Part shown: positions 30,150 through 38,375 of the stretch, piece after piece
Numbering within the stretch: the first letter of the stretch is position 1
Layout of the letters: each line of letters starts with the position of its first letter
DNA from: Dongia_B sp035539075
GTDB taxonomy: Bacteria; Pseudomonadota; Alphaproteobacteria; Dongiales; Dongiaceae
NCBI GenBank assembly: GCA_035539075.1
Contig: DATLJB010000005.1
Coordinates: forward strand, 62,001-126,000
Length of the DNA stretch: 64,000 nt
Direction of reading: 5' to 3'
The notes under the pieces: model-generated
Seen by the model: the letters and a program-made list of their open reading frames with translations, nothing else
What the model was told of the DNA's origin: nothing
Databases searched by the model: none
Program-made: the position numbers and the translations under genes

Positions 30150-30598
30150 CCGATCACCCGCAGAATATCAGCATCGATCACGAAACAGATCCTTGCGCAG
30201 AATATATCGCGCAGCACGGCGTGACGCGCTGCCCCACAGCCATTGCCATACCCGTGCCAGGCGTCACGCTGTCTTCGTCTGATGCCGCCGCGCTCGCTCA
30301 TCGGAGACCAGTCCAGATGGCAATCAAGCCGCCGGTCAAGAAGACCGTCATTCACCAAAAGCCAAACCCGGAGGCTCATCCAAGGGTCCGCCAAGTTGGG
30401 TTGAAAGGCGCATCAGAGATCAAGCGGCCCTTCCGCGGCCGCGCCCATAATCCAGACCCATCCGAGCTCCAGAGGATGAGACAGAAGGGCATGAGCTATC
30501 CGGCAATCGCCCGGCTGCATGGTTGCGATCACACGACGGTCATGTGGTGGTTCAGGCGATTTGGGCTGGATCAGACGAAGGGGCAGCCAAGCAAGTGA
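30146..30598 (+). CDS. HTH protein, helix-turn-helix at C-terminus (150 aa)
   Basis: Disordered, proline-rich first 95 residues, then RMRQKGMSYPAIARLHGCDH and TTVMWWFRRFGL, a resolvase-like HTH. Likely DNA-binding. ATGA and TGATG overlaps link it to the methyltransferase and the replication protein. Confidence 0.7.
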   Translation: MTDHPQNISIDHETDPCAEYIAQHGVTRCPTAIAIPVPGVTLSSSDAAALAHRRPVQMAIKPPVKKTVIHQKPNPEAHPRVRQVGLKGASEIKRPFRGRAHNPDPSELQRMRQKGMSYPAIARLHGCDHTTVMWWFRRFGLDQTKGQPSK

Positions 30599-31476
30599 TG
30601 AAGCAGCCATTCAGTAAATGGTACTGGTCAGACTGGCGCGGCGATCCTCGTCTAAAGCTCTGCAGCCTAGCGGCCCGCGGATTATGGATAGAGATGCTGG
30701 CCCTGATGCACGAAGCAGAACCACATGGGCACCTACTGATTGAGGGTCAGCTGCCAGATGTTGACGGCTTGGCCGCGATCGTCGGCCGGCCGGTTAAAGA
30801 AGTGAAGGCGGCCTTCGCCGAACTCGAAAGATGGAAAGTATTCTCGCTGACAGATGATGGCGTTCCCTTTTCGCGCAGGATGATCAGGGACCGGATGAAA
30901 GCGGAAAGGGATAAGGCAAACGGAAAGAAAGGCGGAAACCCAAAGGTTATTGGTCAGGATAACGGGGGGGTTAACCCACAGAGTAACCCCCATGGAAATA
31001 AGCCAGAGTTAGAATCCATAGTTAGAAAAGATACCCAGTATCCCACCACCACCGAGATACCCCAGGACACAGGCCAGCCTCGGCTCGTAAGCCCGGGTGG
31101 TGTGACGGGATTGGGATTGGCTGATCCGATCTCGTCAGATCCTGATTTTGTGCAGGTCATTCAAGCATTTGATCGAGAGCGCGTCCTAGCGTTCGGCGAG
31201 GCGCAAGCGAGGCCCTGGCCACATCCGGACGATGGCAGCAGCGCCAAACGGTTCTTGGAGGCCGGTGCCGACATTGATCTTTGCCGCGCGGTCTTTCGGG
31301 CAACATGCCAGCAGATGCTGGGCGAGAAGAAATCGCCGCCGGGCACGCTGAAATTCTGCGAGCGGCGCATAGCGAACGCCCTGGCCGAGCGCGCCAGACC
31401 GATGCCGGCCGGCCAAGCCGCGTCCACCCACTTTGACCCCGTTTCTCATCTCCGCAGCATAGGGGAAGTCGCATGA
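30598..31476 (+). CDS. Replication initiation protein, DUF1376-like
   Basis: 292 residues. MKQPFSKWYWSDWRGDPRLK, ARGLWIEMLALMHEAEPHGH, then a winged helix (LAAIVGRPVKEVKAAFAELE), FSRRMIRDR and NGKKGGNP, as in phage replisome initiators. The linker is acidic and proline-rich; the C-terminal 90 residues look like a helicase-loader-type tail. Starts in a TGATG overlap with the HTH gene. It likely opens the phage origin; the origin itself may be within or near this gene but no iterons are evident. Confidence 0.8.
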   Translation: MKQPFSKWYWSDWRGDPRLKLCSLAARGLWIEMLALMHEAEPHGHLLIEGQLPDVDGLAAIVGRPVKEVKAAFAELERWKVFSLTDDGVPFSRRMIRDRMKAERDKANGKKGGNPKVIGQDNGGVNPQSNPHGNKPELESIVRKDTQYPTTTEIPQDTGQPRLVSPGGVTGLGLADPISSDPDFVQVIQAFDRERVLAFGEAQARPWPHPDDGSSAKRFLEAGADIDLCRAVFRATCQQMLGEKKSPPGTLKFCERRIANALAERARPMPAGQAASTHFDPVSHLRSIGEVA

Positions 31477-32093
31477 CGATCGATGATCTGATCAAGGAAC
31501 TGGCAGGCATCTACTGGGGGTTCTTCAGCGACCAGACCAAGGCCGAGGGCCGCGCCAAGCTGTACCGCAAGTCCCTGTCGCACCTGACACCGGAACAGCT
31601 GGATTCAGCCTATTCAGACCTGATGCGCATCTGGTCACCAGATAAGCCACAGCCGCCGATGCCGGCCGACATCCTGCGGCACGTCCATGCCGGCGCCCGG
31701 ACGAACGACGGAGCCGTGAACATGCGCCAGATGTCCGACGCGCTTCCACAGCTGATCACAGACATAGATGCAAACTGGTGGAACAGGTCATCCAGGTGGG
31801 TGGACGGCTTGATCAAGGACCACTTGGCCCACAATGCCGGGCATGAGGAGGCGGTTGAAACGGAACTGCGCGCCAACCTAAAGCTGCTGCTGCGCGCAAA
31901 GATCCATGTTCACGCTCAGAAGGTTTATCTGGGACAAGCCAATATCGAGAGCTTCCGCCTGTTCCCAACCGACATCGAGCGATACCTAGGAAAGCCAGGT
32001 CCGATGAGCCCGTACATCGTGGCGATTCGGGAGGGCAGGGATCCGCCGAAGGGCTCCCTCGGCGCCGCCGCAAAGGGAAGGAGAGCGGCATGA
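31473..32093 (+). CDS. Possible replication partner protein (206 aa)
   Basis: IDDLIKELAGIYWGFFSDQT, LTPEQLDSAYSDLMRIW and a C-terminal region with PTDIERYLGKPG. All-helical, coupled by ATGA to the initiator, the position of helicase loaders such as DnaT- or P-type proteins. No Walker motif. Function inferred from place only. Confidence 0.68.
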   Translation: MTIDDLIKELAGIYWGFFSDQTKAEGRAKLYRKSLSHLTPEQLDSAYSDLMRIWSPDKPQPPMPADILRHVHAGARTNDGAVNMRQMSDALPQLITDIDANWWNRSSRWVDGLIKDHLAHNAGHEEAVETELRANLKLLLRAKIHVHAQKVYLGQANIESFRLFPTDIERYLGKPGPMSPYIVAIREGRDPPKGSLGAAAKGRRAA

Positions 32094-32293
32094 TCAGGGT
32101 TTCTTGGGGCGATCCCAGCACAATAGAGCATTCGGATACTTGCACGGTCGAGCTTGATCGGCGGGTAGACGCAGCGAGAAGCCTAGGTCATTTCCCGCCG
32201 CCGGCGCCGCCCACCCCAGATGCCGGTACGCTTGCATCTGATCTGGCCGCGCTGCGCGATTGGTGTCTAGAGAAGATCGGCTGGACGAAATGA
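32090..32293 (+). CDS. Small phage protein (67 aa)
   Basis: MIRVSWGDPSTIEHSDTCTV, a beta start and a proline-rich middle, ending with a helix (AALRDWCLEKIGWTK). ATGA overlaps at both ends. Unknown. Confidence 0.66.
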   Translation: MIRVSWGDPSTIEHSDTCTVELDRRVDAARSLGHFPPPAPPTPDAGTLASDLAALRDWCLEKIGWTK

Positions 32294-32484
32294 GCCATAT
32301 CCGGACAAGCCTGCGGAATGCTCCGAATCCGCCGATCTCTGAGGAAGAGATGTTCGCCATGCGCCGCAAGGCATGGCACAGCCAGGGATGCATCGTGTTC
32401 TTTCCGAAGGACATTACCGACGACTGGCTGAGGCAGGCGCTGATCAACGAGGCGAATAAGACCTACGGACTGAGAAATAGATGA
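32290..32484 (+). CDS. Conserved small phage protein (64 aa)
   Basis: EEMFAMRRKAWHSQGCIVFF then PKDITDDWLRQALINEANKT; the WH-x-QG-x-x-x-F-x-P-x-x-I-x-D-D-W-x-R-Q pattern is shared by many small proteins of alphaproteobacterial phages. The ATGA overlap fixes the start. Function unknown. Confidence 0.75.
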   Translation: MSHIRTSLRNAPNPPISEEEMFAMRRKAWHSQGCIVFFPKDITDDWLRQALINEANKTYGLRNR

Positions 32485-32777
32485 AATTAAGCCCAACTGA
32501 TGAAAGGGATAATAGGATGATGACGACTGAAGAACTTTGCTCTGAAGCTCTAACAGCTTGTGGAGATATTGGCGCCAACCCATCCAGTGTCGAGAAAGAT
32601 GACCCCGTTGCGGTGGCACTGAAGTCATCATTGCGGCAGATCGCATATCACACCCAAGAGACATCTGCATGGCTTCGACAATTGAGGCAGACGATCATCG
32701 ACCAAGAACTGGTGATAGAACGCAATACGACAAGAATCCGCACTCTCATGGAGGCCGTTTCCAATCTGCGAGATTGA
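32481..32777 (+). CDS. Coiled-coil phage protein (98 aa)
   Basis: C-terminal half LRQLRQTIIDQELVIERNTT with heptad spacing; the N-terminal half is acidic. ATGA overlap upstream. No function recognised. Confidence 0.66.
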   Translation: MKLSPTDERDNRMMTTEELCSEALTACGDIGANPSSVEKDDPVAVALKSSLRQIAYHTQETSAWLRQLRQTIIDQELVIERNTTRIRTLMEAVSNLRD

Positions 32778-32791
32778 TGGAGGGAAGAGGG

Positions 32792-33145
32792 ATGAGCAGA
32801 ATAGTTCGGCTTGACGCCGTTAAGGTTCAGACGGGCCTCGGGCGGTCAGCTATCTATGCCAAGATCGCCAAGGGAGAGTTTCCGAGGCCGATCAAGCTTG
32901 GGCCGCGCGCCGTTGGGTGGCTCGAATCTGAAATTCAGGAATGGATTATGGGCAGGCACCGGCCGCGCGATCAAGGGCAACTGCCAGACTTTGCCAACGA
33001 CAGAGAAAATGAACTGCTTGCCCTAATCATTTGGATGACAGTCAACCCCCGACCGTTTGGGAAAGAATATCCAGAAGCCGTTCTAGCGGAATTCAGACAG
33101 GAACTTGTTCGCTTTAAACAATCTCATATTGGGAGGGATCAATAG
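32792..33145 (+). CDS. AlpA-like regulator with C-terminal extension
   Basis: 117 residues. VRLDAVKVQTGLGRSAIYAK, IAKGEFPRPIKLGPRAVGWL and ESEIQEWI are the AlpA/HTH_17 pattern of phage regulators and excisionases. The last ~60 residues are an unrelated helical extension. GGAGGGAAGAGGG lies before the ATG. Probably activates a phage promoter; a second Xis role is possible. Confidence 0.85.
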   Translation: MSRIVRLDAVKVQTGLGRSAIYAKIAKGEFPRPIKLGPRAVGWLESEIQEWIMGRHRPRDQGQLPDFANDRENELLALIIWMTVNPRPFGKEYPEAVLAEFRQELVRFKQSHIGRDQ

Positions 33146-33146
33146 G

Positions 33147-33407
33147 ATGGAATTTAAATGGACCGGCGATTGGCGAGATCAGGCCACAATCTCGTTGTCA
33201 TATGAGGAGGCGAACCATCTCGCATGTGTCGCCGTTTTTGGGATCGAGGTGACAAAAATACTGGAGTCTGATGGTAAAGCAACTACAGACGAAATCGAGG
33301 AGGCGCTAACCGCGAAGAGATTCGTTTTAATGATGGATCAAGATACGGCCGAGCCGTTCGATTGCTACGCCGGGTCACTGGAGTTACCGCCAGCCGGCGA
33401 GGCATAA
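33147..33407 (+). CDS. Small phage protein (86 aa)
   Basis: MEFKWTGDWRDQATISLSYE, a beta-helix protein with an acidic middle and ELPPAGEA tail. GGGAGGG precedes the ATG by 11 bases. Unknown. Confidence 0.66.
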   Translation: MEFKWTGDWRDQATISLSYEEANHLACVAVFGIEVTKILESDGKATTDEIEEALTAKRFVLMMDQDTAEPFDCYAGSLELPPAGEA

Positions 33408-33513
33408 CCAGAGGAAAGATAAGTGGTTGCCGATAGGTTCAGCGCAGGCGTCAAGGCGCCACTCCACATTGGGGACGCGGCGTGATTTGGCGACATATGT
33501 GGATAAAGCGGCA

Positions 33514-33690
33514 ATGAAGAAGCGTCACGTCATGACATCGCCCGCTGAATGGATGTTCCGGCCGCTGGTCGAGCATTATTGCGACCATATGTCATTTCTG
33601 GCCAAAGCCATAAATGATTGGGCTGCACAGATGGTTGCTGATGCGAGCGACCTAGACCGCTGGGCCGATGATGGAGGAGCTACGATATGA
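33514..33690 (+). CDS. Small phage protein (58 aa), start uncertain
   Basis: MKKRHVMTSPAEWMFRPLVE then HYCDHMSFLAKAINDWAAQM. Helical. No strong ribosome site before the ATG; the frame stays open upstream to 33427 with non-protein-like sequence. It ends in an ATGA overlap with the next gene, which supports it. Confidence 0.55.
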   Translation: MKKRHVMTSPAEWMFRPLVEHYCDHMSFLAKAINDWAAQMVADASDLDRWADDGGATI

Positions 33691-33911
33691 GCGATGACCG
33701 CGACAAGGCTTGGCGTGTTTTCCTGCGGGCTGATCTGCCAAAGAGCGGCACTTTATTCGATCTGTTCTATGCCGGCTGGCAGGCGGCCAATGCCCCAGAG
33801 AACAGGTATTTCCAGCCGACGACCGGCGCTGAGTGTCCGCATTGCAAGCGCGTGGTTGGAACATTTTCCGGCTGCGCTGTGGGTGGCTGTCCATGTGGCG
33901 AGGATATGTAA
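33687..33911 (+). CDS. Small zinc-ribbon-like phage protein (74 aa)
   Basis: KAWRVFLRADLPKSGTLFDL, WQAANAPENRY, then ECPHCKRVV...GCAVGGCPCG, which has paired cysteines for zinc. The A-x-R/F..G-W-Q-A-A-N pattern occurs in a set of phage small proteins. Coupled by ATGA. Confidence 0.7.
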   Translation: MSDDRDKAWRVFLRADLPKSGTLFDLFYAGWQAANAPENRYFQPTTGAECPHCKRVVGTFSGCAVGGCPCGEDM

Positions 33912-33925
33912 AGAAGGGAAATGAA

Positions 33926-34075
33926 ATGAATGCTCTCAAGCTTTGGTTTCTCGTATTCCGCAACCATTGGGGATGGGGATTCCGCGGGAAGTCGCTTTGG
34001 CTGGACACATGGAAGATGTTCCGAATGGTGCGCCGCGACCAGCGCGCGGCCAGGTCGCGGGGTGAAGCGTTGTGA
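33926..34075 (+). CDS. Small basic aromatic-rich protein (49 aa)
   Basis: MNALKLWFLVFRNHWGWGFR then GKSLWLDTWKMFRMVRRDQR. Amphipathic or peripheral membrane helix with many tryptophans. GAAGGGAA before the ATG. Unknown. Confidence 0.55.
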   Translation: MNALKLWFLVFRNHWGWGFRGKSLWLDTWKMFRMVRRDQRAARSRGEAL

Positions 34076-34296
34076 TGCAATTGCACTTCGAAAATTGGAG
34101 GAAACGTAGCCACATCGCGACGTCGAGCAGCCTGGTCGTGCCAAGAGTGGGCGAGGTCGTCTGGATCACCGATCACATCTCTGGCGAAGAAAGCACGTTC
34201 CGGGTGATGCAGGTAGCCTATTCGATGCCCAACCAAGACATGGGAACAACGGCGGCGGCTCTGAATGTGTATGTCTATCTATCCGCAGTGGATTAG
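34075..34296 (+). CDS. Small phage protein (73 aa)
   Basis: VPRVGEVVWITDHISGEEST and FRVMQVAYSMPNQDMG form a small beta domain. TGATG overlap upstream. Unknown. Confidence 0.62.
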   Translation: MQLHFENWRKRSHIATSSSLVVPRVGEVVWITDHISGEESTFRVMQVAYSMPNQDMGTTAAALNVYVYLSAVD

Positions 34297-34318
34297 AAAG
34301 CTTTGAAAGGAAAGGAAA

Positions 34319-34624
34319 ATGATCAAGGAATCCGATGTGATGAAGGCAGCCATCAAGTTGATGGCAAAGAGCGGCACCGGTTCACCCGAATATCAGCTGG
34401 CGACGTTCGTCATCGAGAAGCTCTTGCCGGCCGGCCTGCGCGATGTGCTCGGCCAGCTCGTTAAACATGGCCCTGTTTATGACGGCGACTGCATGTCGAA
34501 GAGCGGGCGCGATACCCTGTTCGATCTTGGCCTTGCATCGCGGGCCATCATCAAGGGCGAAAGCGGTTATTCGGTCGCCAATTATCATGGCGACATGGTG
34601 TTCCGCGCAATCACTGCCACATAG
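34319..34624 (+). CDS. Phage protein of unknown function (101 aa)
   Basis: Helical N-terminus (ESDVMKAAIKLMAKSGTGSP), then a winged-helix-like segment GPVYDGDCMSKSGRDTLFDL, GLASRAIIKGESGYSVAN. AAGGAAAGG lies before the ATG. It ends just ahead of a stem-loop terminator. Possibly DNA-binding. Confidence 0.66.
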   Translation: MIKESDVMKAAIKLMAKSGTGSPEYQLATFVIEKLLPAGLRDVLGQLVKHGPVYDGDCMSKSGRDTLFDLGLASRAIIKGESGYSVANYHGDMVFRAITAT

Positions 34625-34627
34625 CAA

Positions 34628-34659
34628 AAACCCCCAGTCGTTGCACCGACCGAGGGTTT
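34628..34659 (+). terminator. Stem-loop terminator, possibly bidirectional
   Basis: AAACCC...CGACC.. stem with 11 of 13 pairs, six-base loop TTGCAC, ending GGGTTT. T run is short on this strand, A run present on the other. It separates the replication-region small genes from the next gene. Confidence 0.5.
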
Positions 34660-34741
34660 GAAGAGAGACACCGAATCGCAATGGGAAACTGACCGGCCAA
34701 CCCAAGGTATCAGCGGCGCTCTTTTTGGCAAGAGGGATGAG

Positions 34742-35137
34742 ATGGCAAGACGTGAAGCAGTGCGGCGTGAAGAGCGCGTGTATCCGACCCCGGAGACGCT
34801 CGCTAAATTGGCACCGGCCCCATGGCTGGATCTGCCGCCTGACCTCGAGCGAGCATGGAAGCAGATTGCATCGGCTGTGATGTTGGTTGCCGGCAGGCAG
34901 ACAATGCGCGCCGCAGAGATGGTGTATATTGACAAGGGCACCCGAGAGGCTGATTTCAGCCCGGCGCAGACGGAAATGGTCTGGCGGTATCGCCGCTGGG
35001 TCATCGCGATGAGGGCAGAAGGGCTCAACGTCCCTTATACGATCGGCGTCATTGCGCTGGATGAACCTGATCGATGGAAGGGCCTGACGCTGGCCGCTTT
35101 GAAGGTATATGCGAAGATCAATCGCGGGAGATATTGA
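34742..35137 (+). CDS. Phage protein, possible late regulator (131 aa)
   Basis: MARREAVRREERVYPTPETL, then LPPDLERAWKQIASAVMLVA and MVWRYRRWVIAMRAEGLNVP. All-helical with a W-x-Y/R-R-W motif. Lies just before the packaging genes in the slot often held by antiterminator- or ArpU-like regulators, but no family match is clear. AGGGATGAG precedes the ATG. Confidence 0.62.
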   Translation: MARREAVRREERVYPTPETLAKLAPAPWLDLPPDLERAWKQIASAVMLVAGRQTMRAAEMVYIDKGTREADFSPAQTEMVWRYRRWVIAMRAEGLNVPYTIGVIALDEPDRWKGLTLAALKVYAKINRGRY

Positions 35138-35139
35138 AC

Positions 35140-35565
35140 ATGAATCAATGCGTGCTCTACGGTCTCTATGCCACCGACGAAGGCCTCGTCCGGTACATTG
35201 GGCAGACGCGTAAGTCGGTTCATGGACGCTATTCGATCCATCTGATGGAGGCGCGCAACAAAACCAGAAAGACGCGTCTTGCCAATTGGATAAGGGATGT
35301 GTGGGCGCGTGGACAAGGGGTTAGCCTGCGGATCATTGATCGACAGGCGACATGGAATGAATCTGAGATCGCCGAGATAGCGCGATTGCGTGACGCGGGC
35401 CAATGGCTCGTGAATGACAAGCCAGGTGGAACATGGGCGAACAGCGATCCTGATCTCGTATCGGCCAAGGTGTGCGTGACGCGCCCGGCGACCGATCAGT
35501 GGATTAAAATGGTGGTCGAATCCGAATTAGCAGGAAGAAGTATCTTGCAGCCAGTGAATCGTTAG
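35140..35565 (+). CDS. GIY-YIG homing endonuclease
   Basis: 141 residues. VLYGLYATDEGLVRYIGQTR carries the GLY...YIG core, then SVHGRYSIHLMEARNKTRKT and ATWNESEIAEIARLR with the catalytic Arg and Glu. The C-terminal part likely binds DNA. GGGAG is just upstream. Free-standing, followed by a strong terminator. A selfish insertion near the terminase genes. Confidence 0.82.
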   Translation: MNQCVLYGLYATDEGLVRYIGQTRKSVHGRYSIHLMEARNKTRKTRLANWIRDVWARGQGVSLRIIDRQATWNESEIAEIARLRDAGQWLVNDKPGGTWANSDPDLVSAKVCVTRPATDQWIKMVVESELAGRSILQPVNR

Positions 35566-35594
35566 GCTACAGTATGAGCGGAATGTGACGAACT

Positions 35595-35629
35595 GCGCCC
35601 GGAGATAGCATCTCTCGGGCGCTTTCTGT
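35595..35629 (+). terminator. Rho-independent terminator
   Basis: GCGCCCGGAGA, five-base loop, TCTCTCGGGCGC (one bulge), then TTTCTGTTT. Ends the replication-region transcript before the packaging genes. Confidence 0.85.
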
Positions 35630-35642
35630 TTCTGGAGGCCGG

Positions 35643-35987
35643 ATGGCATCGCGACCAAGGTTGGCGACGCTATCGCACCGCGTCCATACACTGGATCATC
35701 GGACCGCGCCTCCTATGCCAAAGCATCACGATTCATTCTATGTGACGCCAGAATGGCGGCAGCTCGTTGGCTCCATTGTCAAGGAGCGCGGCAGGAAGTG
35801 TGAGAGGTGCGCCCGCACGCACAATGAAGCCGGCGCGCCGGTCAGGATATTTGGCGACCATATTCAAGAGCTGAAGGATGGTGGCGCACCGCTCGATCGG
35901 AGGAACGTAATGTTGCTCTGCGGTTCCTGCCACACCAGCAAGACGCTAGCTGAGCGCGCTAAGCGGACCGCCAAGGTATGGGGGTAG
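35643..35987 (+). CDS. HNH endonuclease, terminase-associated
   Basis: 114 residues. FYVTPEWRQLVGSIVKERGR, KCERCART, IFGDHIQELKDGGAPLDRRN and VMLLCGSCHTSKT form the zinc-bound HNH fold, with DH as the first catalytic His. HNH proteins directly upstream of terminase are needed for packaging-site cleavage in HK97-like and Gram-positive phages. GGAGG is before the ATG. Confidence 0.87.
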   Translation: MASRPRLATLSHRVHTLDHRTAPPMPKHHDSFYVTPEWRQLVGSIVKERGRKCERCARTHNEAGAPVRIFGDHIQELKDGGAPLDRRNVMLLCGSCHTSKTLAERAKRTAKVWG

Positions 35988-36071
35988 GGGGTCTTAATCT
36001 TTGTTACCGCCTAGGTGCCTTAACCGCTCCGGTGGCACGCGGACAAAATTTCCCCCTGGATCAATTTGAGG

Positions 36072-36269
36072 TGCGTACCAAGGCGTGCGCAACGGACTGA
36101 GGATGGCAAAAAGCAAGCCGGTAGACTGGGCGACCATCGAGGCGGAATATCGCGCTGGCAAGCTGTCTAATCGTCAGATCGCAAAGCGTTTTGGCGTAAC
36201 GGAAGGTGCTATCCGGAAGCGCGCAAAGGAAAAGAACTGGGTGCGTACCAAGGGTCAGGCTGCGTACCA
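36072..36269 (+). repeat. Three TGCGTACCA repeats around the terminase small-subunit start
   Basis: Copies at 36072-36080, 36242-36250 and 36261-36269; the first two share 13 bases (GTGCGTACCAAGG). Three copies of a 9-mer in 200 bases within the region where pac or cos recognition sites usually lie. Function as terminase-binding sites is inference. Confidence 0.5.
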
Positions 36270-36690
36270 GCCGGTGGCCGAGGTGCTGGCACCCGTCAGG
36301 CCGCGGGCTTCTGCCGCAGCTTCTAGCATGAAGCCCGCGCCCGCCGTAGACGGCAGCGATCACCTGACTATGGGGCGTGATCTTGCGCTTCGGCTGCTAT
36401 ATGAGCTCGATGCGACTACATCGCGCCTTGATGAGATCGAGGATGCGATCATTGCCGAGACCAAGGATGACCAGAACGGTCGCCGCCGCTCGGCGATGAT
36501 GAGGGCAGTAAGTCTGCCAGTCCGATCGATGACGCTTAAGACACTGGCCCAGGCCCTGACCGCCATGAACGAGGCGGAGGGCGAGAAAGGCAAGAAGGAA
36601 CAGAAGGTTGATGCCGCCAAGGAGGCGGCAAAAGGCCGGTTCGCCACGCCGGCGGCACCGAAGCTAGCCGTGGATAACACCAAAAAATAA
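36085..36690 (+). CDS. terS: Terminase small subunit
   Basis: 201 residues from GTG (ATG at 36103 is an alternative). DWATIEAEYRAGKLSNRQIA and KRFGVTEGAIRKRAKEKNW form the N-terminal HTH that recognises packaging DNA; the rest is helical, ending in a charged tail. Directly upstream of the large subunit with a TAATG overlap. HTH plus position make the call solid though sequences in this family diverge. Confidence 0.82.
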   Translation: MRNGLRMAKSKPVDWATIEAEYRAGKLSNRQIAKRFGVTEGAIRKRAKEKNWVRTKGQAAYQPVAEVLAPVRPRASAAASSMKPAPAVDGSDHLTMGRDLALRLLYELDATTSRLDEIEDAIIAETKDDQNGRRRSAMMRAVSLPVRSMTLKTLAQALTAMNEAEGEKGKKEQKVDAAKEAAKGRFATPAAPKLAVDNTKK

Positions 36691-38375
36691 TGCTCGGTTG
36701 GACGACTGCCTGTCCAGATTGGGAATCGCGCATTCTCGATCGGAAGAGCCTCGTCCCTTTTGATCCGCTGTTTCAGATCGAGGCCGCGGCCGCAGCAGAG
36801 GTGTTCGGGTCGCTCAGCATTGTCGATGCGCCAGGCAGCCCCCTGATCAGGGATGCGTGCCGGCAGTGGGTGTTCGACTTCTGCAATGCGGTCTTCGGCG
36901 CCTATGACGCCGAGACCGGCCGACGACTGATTCGTGAATTCTTTCTGTGCGTTGCCAAGAAGAACTCGAAGTCCACGATCGCCGCCGGCGTGATGCTAAC
37001 GGCGCTGATCAGAAACTGGCGCATGTCAGCGGAGTTCCTGATCCTGGCACCGACGATTGAGGTGGCAAACAATTCGTTCTACCCGGCCCGTGATATGGTC
37101 CGGAACGATCCCGAGCTAGACGACCTGTTCCACGTCCAAGAGCATTATCGGACGATTACGCATCGCCAGACCAAGGCAACCCTGAAGGTTGTCGCCGCCG
37201 ATGATTATGCCGTCGGCGGCAAGAAGGCGGTCGGCGTGCTGGTTGACGAGCTTTGGCTGTTCGGAAAGCGCCCAAATGCGGAGAATATGCTCCGCGAGGC
37301 GACCGGCGGCCTGGCATCGCGGCCGGAAGGGTTCGTCATTTATCTGTCCACGCAATCGGATGAGCCGCCGGCGGGCGTGTTCAAGCAGAAGCTGATGTAT
37401 GCCCGCGGTGTCCGCGATGGTCGGATCCAGGATAAGCGGTTCCTGCCACTGATCTATGAGTTCCCGCAGCACCTTATCGACACTGGCACTGACCGCGACA
37501 AGGCGAATTTCTACATCCCTAACCCCAATCTAGGGGCATCGGTGGATGAGGAGTTCCTCGAACGTGAATATGACAAGGCGATTGAGGCCGGCCCGACGTC
37601 CCTGGCTGGCTTTCTCGCCAAACATTTGAACGTCGAAATCGGCCTCAACCTCAGGTCCGACCGCTGGGCCGGAGCAGACCACTGGCAAGCTGCCGCAGAC
37701 GGTGCCCTTACCTTGGATGATCTTCTCGACCGCTGCGAAGTGGTGGTCGTCGGGATCGACGGTGGAGGCCTGGATGACCTCTTGGGCCTTGCTGTGATGG
37801 GGCGCGAGAAGATTACGCGCCGGTGGTTAGTTTGGTCCCATGCCTGGGCGCACGAGACCGTGCTGGAGCGCCGCAAGGATATCGCGCCGCGGCTGCGGGA
37901 CTTCGCAAAACAGGGTGATCTGACAATCTGCCAGGGTATCGGGCAGGACGTCGAAGAGATCGCCGACATCATCGAGCGTATCGGCCAGACGGGCCTGATG
38001 CCGGAAAAGGCGTCGATCGGCGTCGACCCCTCTGGGATCACTGAAATCGTCGATGAGCTGACGCGCCGTGGGTTCTCGAACGAAATCGACGGCGCCATCG
38101 TCGGCGTCAAGCAGGGCTGGACCCTGACGAATACGATTAAGACGACCGAGCGGCAGCTCGCCGGGAAAAATCTCATCCACGGTGGCTCTGAAATGATGAA
38201 TTGGGCAGTCGGCAATTGCAAGGTCGAGGCCCGCGGCAACGCCATCGTCATCACCAAGCAGGTATCCGGCTCAGCCAAGATCGATCCTGTGATGGCGTTG
38301 TTCGATGCCGCATTTCTGATGGCGCTCAACCCTGAAACGGGCCAGTTCTCGGCCGATAACATCCGGTTCATTTGA
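36690..38375 (+). CDS. terL: Terminase large subunit
   Basis: 561 residues. ATPase: FFLCVAKKNSKSTIAAGVML (Walker A of the Terminase_1 type, AKKNxKST), GVLVDELWLFGKRP (Walker B), VIYLSTQSDEPP (motif III). Nuclease: VVVGIDGGGLDDLLGLAVMG with acidic metal ligands, and late IDPVMALFDA. It translocates and cuts concatemeric DNA into proheads. Length and motifs are complete. Confidence 0.95.
   Translation: MLGWTTACPDWESRILDRKSLVPFDPLFQIEAAAAAEVFGSLSIVDAPGSPLIRDACRQWVFDFCNAVFGAYDAETGRRLIREFFLCVAKKNSKSTIAAGVMLTALIRNWRMSAEFLILAPTIEVANNSFYPARDMVRNDPELDDLFHVQEHYRTITHRQTKATLKVVAADDYAVGGKKAVGVLVDELWLFGKRPNAENMLREATGGLASRPEGFVIYLSTQSDEPPAGVFKQKLMYARGVRDGRIQDKRFLPLIYEFPQHLIDTGTDRDKANFYIPNPNLGASVDEEFLEREYDKAIEAGPTSLAGFLAKHLNVEIGLNLRSDRWAGADHWQAAADGALTLDDLLDRCEVVVVGIDGGGLDDLLGLAVMGREKITRRWLVWSHAWAHETVLERRKDIAPRLRDFAKQGDLTICQGIGQDVEEIADIIERIGQTGLMPEKASIGVDPSGITEIVDELTRRGFSNEIDGAIVGVKQGWTLTNTIKTTERQLAGKNLIHGGSEMMNWAVGNCKVEARGNAIVITKQVSGSAKIDPVMALFDAAFLMALNPETGQFSADNIRFI

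Noticed and set aside
33423..33485. 20-codon GTG ORF (VADRFSAGVKAPLHIGDAA)
   Set aside because: Protein-like and preceded by GAGGAAAG, but too short to support, and no continuation in another frame was found.
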